From the NCBI GenBank assembly GCA_019722365.1, contig JADFUC010000758.1:248001-312000 (forward strand): DNA of 64,000 nucleotides. Direction: 5' to 3'. Every line of letters starts with the position of its first letter. The stretch's first letter is position 1. Under the pieces are notes generated by a model. The model was not told where the DNA came from, did no database searches, and worked only from the letters and a program-made list of their open reading frames with translations. The position numbers and the translations under genes were made by a program. The stretch is from Lithospermum erythrorhizon. Its lineage: Eukaryota > Streptophyta > Magnoliopsida > Boraginales > Boraginaceae. Positions 57,890 through 64,000 of the stretch are shown here, piece after piece.

Positions 57890-58065
57890 ATAGCACCGAA
57901 GGGTAATGTTTCGAGCGAACCAATATCGTTCTCTGATAGTGAGCTAAGAAGGATAGAGCACCACCACTTTGGCAGTCGATAAATCATGCTTAACATAGCC
58001 AATTTTACCGTGGAGAGGATCTTTGTGAACCGCAGCGGGAAGCTCATGAACATGCTTGTATCTCG
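57890..58065 (+). pseudogene. Aspartic protease remnant of the Gypsy element
   Basis: ISFSDSELRRI and NIANFTVERIFV align with the start of the protease in this lineage, where the catalytic DSGSS should come next. Here it reads NRSGK, so the active-site Asp is not preserved. A stop lies just before IMLNIANF. Short and degraded; identified mainly by context between gag and RT. Confidence 0.55.
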
Positions 58066-58689
58066 AGGCGGCCCGTAGCTTGGTGACACATACGATCCAT
58101 CGCTACACCATTGGCAGGGGTTCGCGGGCCCGCGTCATCATCCGATGAGCATTGTCGCGAGCAGCGTCACGGTCGGGAAAGGCGATGACTACGACCGGTA
58201 AGACCCAGTTCACGGTGGTTGATATAGATGATCCTAAATGCGATGGGTGGATTGGAAGGCCTACATTGACAGCGTTGCGGGCCATAGTCTCCCCGCACTG
58301 CGTCTCGGTAAGCTGACAGCGGGGGGCATAGAAATGTGTGGAAGCGAAAGAGGCGAGGGAAGTATGTTCTTGGCACCGGTTCCCTGGCCAAACAAACCAA
58401 TGGTGGAAACCCCGAGAAAGCTTGTGATCGAGAAAGTCGGCTTGAGATCTGAGCGGTGAGGAAGGAAATGAGGACAACTCACGAAAGGAAAGAAAATTTG
58501 AGAAAGCGACCGATCTTTGCGAAGAAGTGGAAGAAATCGTTCATTACATAAATGTTGAAGCGAACATTGAGGTGGGGCAGTTGGGCTGTACTCGCGAGGG
58601 AGGCGTTGATCACCGCTGCATCGGGGACTTGAATGTGTTCGCATGGGAGCGAAGATATGCCGAGGGGTAGATCCCTAGAAACAATCATC

Positions 58690-59275
58690 GCCTCTGTGGG
58701 CTTCGATATTTGTCCTATCAAAACGAAGGCCGAACCTTCGGCGATTAAAGGAATAGCGATACGCGGCGAGTTGGAAACTGCATTTGAAAGCTAAGGCTAT
58801 TAAGTGACTACAATTCCCTGAATGGATTGCGAATGTCGTGTTGGTGAAAAAGTCTAACAACAAATGGAGAATGTGTCACGACCGCGAGCCTAAATAAAAG
58901 CGTAATCCCCAGATTTCACCACCCACATTTACCGTGGCAGGAAGGTGGTGGATAGGAGTGCGGGGCATGATCTTTGACCGTGGATGCGTTAAGGGAGTTA
59001 CCACCGGTACATGTTACCGGAGGCGAAGAAAGCAACCTTCTTCACCAGTATGGCTGTTTTATTTGGTAAGTGATGCTTTTCGGGTTAAAAAGCGAAGCTT
59101 TATAAATGAAATAGTAGAAATGCAATCTTTGCACCGTCGGATAAGAGAGGAGGAACATGGAGATCTATGTAGATGACATGTTGGTGAAGAGCAAGGAAAA
59201 AGGGCACCATTTGGCGAACCTCAGGGAAATGTTCGAAACGGCTCGGCTTGGTAGGCTCTGAATCGGCCGAGAAAT
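58690..59275 (+). pseudogene. Reverse transcriptase remnant of the Gypsy element
   Basis: FPEWIANVVLVKKSNNKWRM (from about 58812), then CHDREP where CVDF is usual, a gap, a region corresponding to the MPFGLK block (about 59066), and EIYVDDMLVKSKEKGHHLAN at 59160-59220, which includes the YVDD catalytic motif. Several frame changes lie between these islands and much of the palm region is missing or scrambled. Confidence 0.8.
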
Positions 59276-59781
59276 GCTCGTTTAGGGGTCAACGAGGAAA
59301 TTCTTGAGATGCATGATCGGCGAAGAGGATCGAACCGAACCACAGATAAGATTCAGTACTCTAGATATGGAGCCGCCAGTAGTGAGACCGAGTTAACGGG
59401 ATGCTTAAGCCGGCGTTGGTGACCCCGTCTCCCAGTCGGGAGGCGGAACTTCCCGTTTTCAAAAAATTGAGGCCTCAGAAGCCTTTGCTAGGATGAGGGT
59501 GTGCTCAAGCATTCAATGAGCTAAAGTATACGGCCTCGTCAATTGTCATGACCCGAACCCGATGGAAGAACTGTATTTAAGCGATGCCGAATGGAAGCGG
59601 TTAACTTGATGCTCTTGGTCTGCAGATTGAGGCATCAAAAACCCATTCTTTGTGTGAGCCACTTTGCGTGTTGCGAGGGCGAAGAAAATTGCCCAACCAT
59701 TGACAAGTTCGCATTTGCAATAATCATCTCCACAAGAAAGCTCAAAATATACTTTGAAATTTCGCCCGTTAAAGGATTATC

Positions 59782-60153
59782 ATGGACCGGCGCGAAAAGT
59801 GTTGCTTGAAGTCGTCGCCACCGGGGCCCGACACCTACGTAGACTACGAGTTGAGTGAGTTCGATATATCATACGAGCCTCGAGTAAGCATCAAAGCTCA
59901 GGCCCTGGCGGATTTCATTGTGAATGTGCAGGTGAGACCAGTAGCCGAGTCACGGGACGGAAAGAAAGGCTGCAAAAGAACCCGGCACACGAATGGACCT
60001 TATACGTGGATGGAGCTAAAAACAGTAAAGAATTCGAGGCGGGGCCTGCGATCTGGGCCTAAAGGGGTAGAAATGGAGTGCAAGTTCAACTTCGACTCTA
60101 CAAACAATGAAGCCGAATATGAAGCTCTGGTGGCGGGGATGGAGTTAGTATAG
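59782..60153 (+). pseudogene. RNase H remnant of the Gypsy element
   Basis: AQALADFIVNVQV is the usual linker. Then, in another frame, EWTLYVDGAKNSK holds the first catalytic Asp and FNFDSTNNEAEYEALVAGME the catalytic Glu helix (60080-60147). A frame change and a TAA lie between them. The later DSKL motif appears as RGDSKLIM at about 60.18 kb, in yet another reading register. Confidence 0.8.
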
Positions 60154-60788
60154 TCCTTGGGCATTCAGCGGATCTTGGTACGCGGGGATTCAAAGCTAAT
60201 AATGGATCAGTGAGGCGAATGCGGGATTAAAAATGAATCTCTCGTCAAATATATAATGCCTAAGCCCTGACCTTGGCGAGACCTTCTTGTAATCATCTTT
60301 GAGCATGTACACCATACGAGAAAATGAAGCGGATCGGTGTCCAAGCTTGCCTGCTTTATTTTTGACGAGCTACCCCGAGGAGGTTTATGTGAGATCAGAA
60401 ACGGAGGGTTTCTGAGGAACAAACGCCAAGATTGTCCTAGAGGAATCCCCAGATTGGAGAACTGAGATAGCCAGATTCTTGCTCGAAGGGTCGTTACTTT
60501 CTGAGACACAAGCCTTGAGCGAAAAGGTCAGTCTCAAATTTTGTATGTATGAAGGAGAGCTATATCGAAAGTCTTTTGAGGGTCCCCTCTTTGCTATGTA
60601 TCCAGAAATATACGTGAGTACTTGTATAGAGAAATGCATACTTGAGTAGTGCAGCAACTACATGAGAAAATCCTCGCGACCAAAATGCGTGCACGAATTC
60701 TTACGCCCGCCGCAATCAAAGGATTGGACTTCGTCATGAAATCTTGAAGCATGCCAACTAAGCCCGATATTCTGACAGTCTCCTTGTA

Positions 60789-61379
60789 TTGACTTCCATG
60801 TCGGCCCAATTCCGCCGTATGTGGGGAATAGACCTTGTGGGAAAATTACCAAAGGCTAAAGGGTCGGCGGAGTATGTAGTGGTGGCAGTAGACTATTTTA
60901 GCAAATGGGTAGAAGCGGCTCCCCTGGCAAAAATCAAAGGAGGAGACATTGTGCGTTTCTTGTGGAAACAGGTCCTAACCCGTTTCGGCATCCCATGAAT
61001 CTTGGTCTCTGACAACGGAGCACAGTTTGCCAGCTCCGAATTACAAGAATTCTGCGAGAAGTACGGCATAGAACAGCGATTCGCTCCTGTGTATTATCCC
61101 CAAGCTAATGGCCAAGTGGAGGTAATGAACCGAACCGTCTTCAAAGGAATTAAGAAGAATCTTGTTCAGCGGGCTTTCGAGTTCTTGGACCAGAGAGTAC
61201 CCCGCGATGCGCATGGTCCGCCGGACCACACGCCCGGCAATCCTCTTTGGCAGGACCCCTTCAGCTTGGTATATGGGGTCGAAGTTGTCCTACCAGCGGA
61301 AGTAGGCTTGCCCACTGGAAGCGAGAGGATTGTGGATAGCTTTCTCGCGCCCGCAAAGACACACGAATTTCATCGATGA
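60789..61379 (+). pseudogene. Integrase core remnant, one internal stop
   Basis: The best-kept part of the element. WGIDLVGKLPKAKGSAEYVV (first catalytic Asp in GID), VDYFSKWVEAAPL, then TGA at 60996-60998 after RFGIP, then in the same frame SDNGAQFASSELQEFCEKYG (second Asp) and YYPQANGQVEVMNR (catalytic Glu). So the D,D,E residues are present but split by the stop. After about 61190 the sequence wanders and resumes with PAEVGLPTGSER. The upstream HHCC finger region is unrecognisable. Confidence 0.85.
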
Positions 61380-62419
61380 ATTAAGAGACAAAAGCCTTGT
61401 CGCGTGCGGTATAAGCATGATGGCTGGCTCATACAACCCGAAGGAGTGAAGAGACGCCCGGTTTACATGGGCGACTTGAGTGTTAAAAAACTATATTCGT
61501 TGAGTACTTTAATGGCGTGAGCAACTCGGTCTTAGATGGGAAGGGCCGTGCGTGTATGCCGTGTCTTAAGCCCGGCGTCATTTGGAAGAAATGAATGGCA
61601 AACCAGTCCCGCGGACCTGGCCTCCAACCTGTGCAAATTTTATTATTAAAAACTAGGTTCTCTACGGAAGGACTTCAGTCATGACCCATTTAGCAGATGT
61701 TCGGAGTTATAAAACATTAGGGGTCGATAAACATTTTGTATGCTCAAACAGAATGAATCGACTGCTTTCAACAAAATTATAATAAAGTGGTTATTCTAAA
61801 ACTTTATCTCATATTAAGCGCGAATCAGTGAACGGACAGAAAATTGCTTACACTTTCCCTTAACCATCAAAGGAAAGCTATGAAATTGTGAGTTGATCAG
61901 CTCGCGAGCCCAGTAAGATACGATCGAGGCTATAAATCTTGGCCGAATTACGCCATAAAGACAAACTTCGCTCCCCACCAGATTCGTGAAATCAATGTGG
62001 GACAACAGTTTCTGTCGAGCAGTAGAGCGACCCGAGACTCTCGAACTCGCTTGGCAGTTGAGAAACTCCATGCGTCGCCTCCGAGAGCACAGTGCCACCA
62101 GTAGGACAAATCTCAAAACCCTCCAAGACGCCACCGGAGAAAGGTGGCATCAGAGGTAAACGAGAGTTCTCGCGCATGCGAGGGGAGTTCGAGATTCTCT
62201 ATTTCGACGGACGATTAGAGGACCATCCGTTCGACCGAAAGGGGAAGTTATAAAAACTCCCCATGAGAAAGGGTACTAGAAACTTACCGGAAATAGGTGA
62301 GCAAGTGGTCGGAGGTGCAAAGATTGATTGGAGAACGACGAAAATGGGGAAGTTCTTGCTAAGTGTTTGCCTTGAAAGAAAATGATAGAGAAGAAAAGAA
62401 AAAGTGAAATGAAAGGAGA

Positions 62420-63040
62420 CCCACCTTTTATAGCCGTTTTTGGCTTGGGAATCCCAACCGTTGCTCTCCCTTCAATCAGATATGGACAAGCGTATACGTA
62501 CGGGCGGGTGTCCCATAAAAGGGTATTAAATGCTTAATAAATCTAAAATCAATTCCTGGGTATTCATCCATTTTGCAGTGACTGTTGAGTGTCTGCCATT
62601 TACTTTATATCCAGAATCGAAATGATGATGTAACCCGACCTTGCTTTATTAGGGGAGCCCGATAAGCAATTTGCCTTTGGAGCCGGATCTTGGAGGTCAT
62701 GCTAAAGGCCTCTTTTTAGGGGTTGCCCACAGGAGGACACTTGTCGATCCGCCAGCGGTTAGGTATGAAAAAGAGTCTTTCAGAATCTCTATAAATACCC
62801 ACGACATTCGCTTCATTAAACGTAATATCATTTTATGCTCCCAACATTTTATCGCCGCTCACCAAATGTAGCGATGGAGTCGGTGTTTGTGGTCTGATGG
62901 CCATACTTTTCGGGTATTACGACGGACCACTGGTCACTGCCGTGATCACTGTGGAGAGAGGCAAGTTATGCTCGAAGCTTACCCCAGCGAACCATCTCAA
63001 CGGCAACACTTTGAATATCGAAAAGTCAAATAGTAGAAGC
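62420..63040 (+). repeat. 3' LTR of the Gypsy element
   Basis: Counterpart of the split left LTR. A promoter-like TATAAATA lies at 62790-62797, following a GGGGTTGCCCACAGGAGGA block that both LTRs share. A purine-rich tract precedes the left edge. The right edge is set where similarity to 56310 fades (after cgaagcttaccccagcgaac and catctcaacggcaa), so it is approximate. Confidence 0.75.
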
Positions 63041-64000
63041 CTTGAGTCTTGATGGTATTCTCAGCCGAACGTGAAGCTCCGCTTGATCCATCAGTTAGAT
63101 GATTTGTTGACTATGTTTGCTGCCATTGTGAATGAACATACTCTCCCAATCAACATGGAAAGTGAACCTTTTGATTCTAGCGGGGAATGCCATGTGTAAG
63201 GGATAGGAGTAGAGATTGTGTTGAAGAAGAAGGTGTAGAGGTTGGTCAAGTTTGGGACTAAAGTTTAGGAGGCAGATGTGGGGGTAGGGTAGGTATGTTA
63301 AAGAAGAAAAGTGTGTATTCTATTTTAATTATGTAAAATATCTCCTATGCTTTAATTTAGTATTAGGGTAAAATAGTCATTTTAACAAAAATTCGATAGT
63401 ATAAAATTCGAGGGGCCGTAGTGAAAAAGAACAAATAGTATGAAACCAACTAAAAAAGAAAATTAAGCCATAAAAAGCGATAGTATAAGATCAAAAAAGT
63501 AAATTAACCCGAACAAATAATAATTTAAAACTTATTCTCAAATAAATAAAAAACCATGACCTTCATTAACCATGACTTCCACCACCCCAATGACTTAACC
63601 ATCACTTTCGTACAAGTGGTATCGATACTACAAGTCGATTAGTTTATCATCGGTCGAGGAAGTCAGCAGTAGCACAAAATTCACTGCTTTTGGAGTTTTT
63701 AAGCGCGAGGATTTAATTTGGTGGTCGTTGACTTTATGGAGACGGAGGAAGCTATATTGGGTGTTTCAAAAAATTGAAAATTAGCTTGTCATTATTGTTC
63801 TGTGAATTAGAAAATATTTAGTGTTTTAGAAAATTGAAAATTATGTAGTTAGTATTGTTGAGTGTATTTTGACCCGAAATAATGAATAAGGTAGGAAAAC
63901 GAATTAAAGATGAAAGTCGGATAGAGAAAGCCATTTGGTCTTTACGTGTGGCCTGACCCTAATCGGCGGTGAAAAGAACAACCAAAATGATGATAGTGGT
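63041..64000. other. Right-flank DNA; no gene seen
   Basis: Mixed AT-rich DNA. A patch at 63.25-63.40 kb (gtgggggtagggtaggtatg, ggtaaaatagtcattttaac) resembles 42.78-42.89 kb. No coding frame is recognisable up to the window end. Confidence 0.4.

Larger units (their letters stand above)
54723..63040 (+). mobile_element. Degenerate Ty3/Gypsy retrotransposon, Tat-type
   Basis: Two related terminal regions (54723-56310 and 62420-63040) bracket gag, protease, reverse transcriptase, RNase H and integrase remnants in that order, all on the plus strand, which is the Gypsy order. The protein signatures (FPEWIANVVLVKK, YVDDMLVKSKEKGHHL, FNFDSTNNEAEYEALVAGME, GIDLVGKLPKAKGSAEYVVV) are those of the Tat lineage. 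A purine-rich tract just before the right LTR (about 62385-62418) fits the polypurine tract. No open frame spans more than one domain. LTR divergence and many indels indicate an old, dead copy or poor consensus. Confidence 0.9.

Noticed and set aside
58103..58644. Overlapping minus-strand frames of 124-127 codons
   Set aside because: They lie antisense between protease and RT of the element and show no domain.
54723..63040. An endogenous pararetrovirus or other integrated virus
   Set aside because: Integrase lies downstream of RNase H, paired LTRs are present and there is no movement or coat protein, all of which fit a Gypsy retrotransposon.

Overview
The window is nuclear DNA of a eudicot plant. 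The evidence is split genes with GT-AG introns, plant-specific families (GLUTAMINE DUMPER, C1-less plant diacylglycerol kinase, BPA1-like RRM protein, POD1/TAPT1, an MMD1-like PHD protein), Stowaway-type MITEs, tRNA-related SINE remnants and a Ty3/Gypsy Tat-type retrotransposon. I cannot fix the species. No organelle, bacterial or free viral sequence is seen.

Left part, about 1-29.6 kb, is the gene-bearing part. A single-exon GLUTAMINE DUMPER-type gene lies on the plus strand (839-1306). After about 10 kb of intergenic DNA with MITEs, a foldback element and a decayed GC-richer transposon-like block (2.6-5.1 kb), three complete multi-exon genes follow head to tail on the minus strand. They are a diacylglycerol kinase (12 coding exons, 493 aa, 11031-19812), a BPA1-like RRM protein (5 coding exons, 395 aa, 21362-24099) and a POD1/TAPT1 homologue (11 coding exons, about 576 aa, 24893-29602). 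I built these models by eye. Every junction keeps frame at consensus splice sites, apart from one doubtful junction in POD1.

Right part, about 30-64 kb, holds no gene I would call intact. It has a LINE-type RNase H fragment (about 32.2-32.7 kb, minus), two copies of the same intron-containing segment of an MMD1-like PHD-finger gene (35.0-36.4 kb and 49.2-51.4 kb, plus), and a roughly 92-bp GATC-rich tandem array (39.2-40.1 kb). It also has a candidate DNA transposon with a 9-bp flanking repeat (43.0-44.2 kb), an intron-containing fragment of a Tudor-SN gene (45.1-46.9 kb, plus) and several minisatellites. A degenerate Tat-type Gypsy element runs from 54.7 to 63.0 kb, with gag, protease, reverse transcriptase, RNase H and integrase remnants; its 5' LTR is split by a solo-LTR-like insertion.

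The four intact genes share no evident pathway. Diacylglycerol kinase and the BPA1-like protein both belong to families tied to lipid or defence signalling, but nothing in the sequence shows that they work together. The most unusual features are: (1) an intronic tandem array in the kinase gene whose repeat unit includes the 3' end of exon 1 and its splice donor; (2) duplicated and co-captured gene fragments (PHD and Tudor-SN) in one transposon-rich block; (3) repetitive N- and C-terminal extensions on the BPA1-like protein; and (4) a sharp change from clean reading frames left of 30 kb to indel-riddled frames right of it, caused either by old decay or by poor consensus quality. I found no clearly new system.
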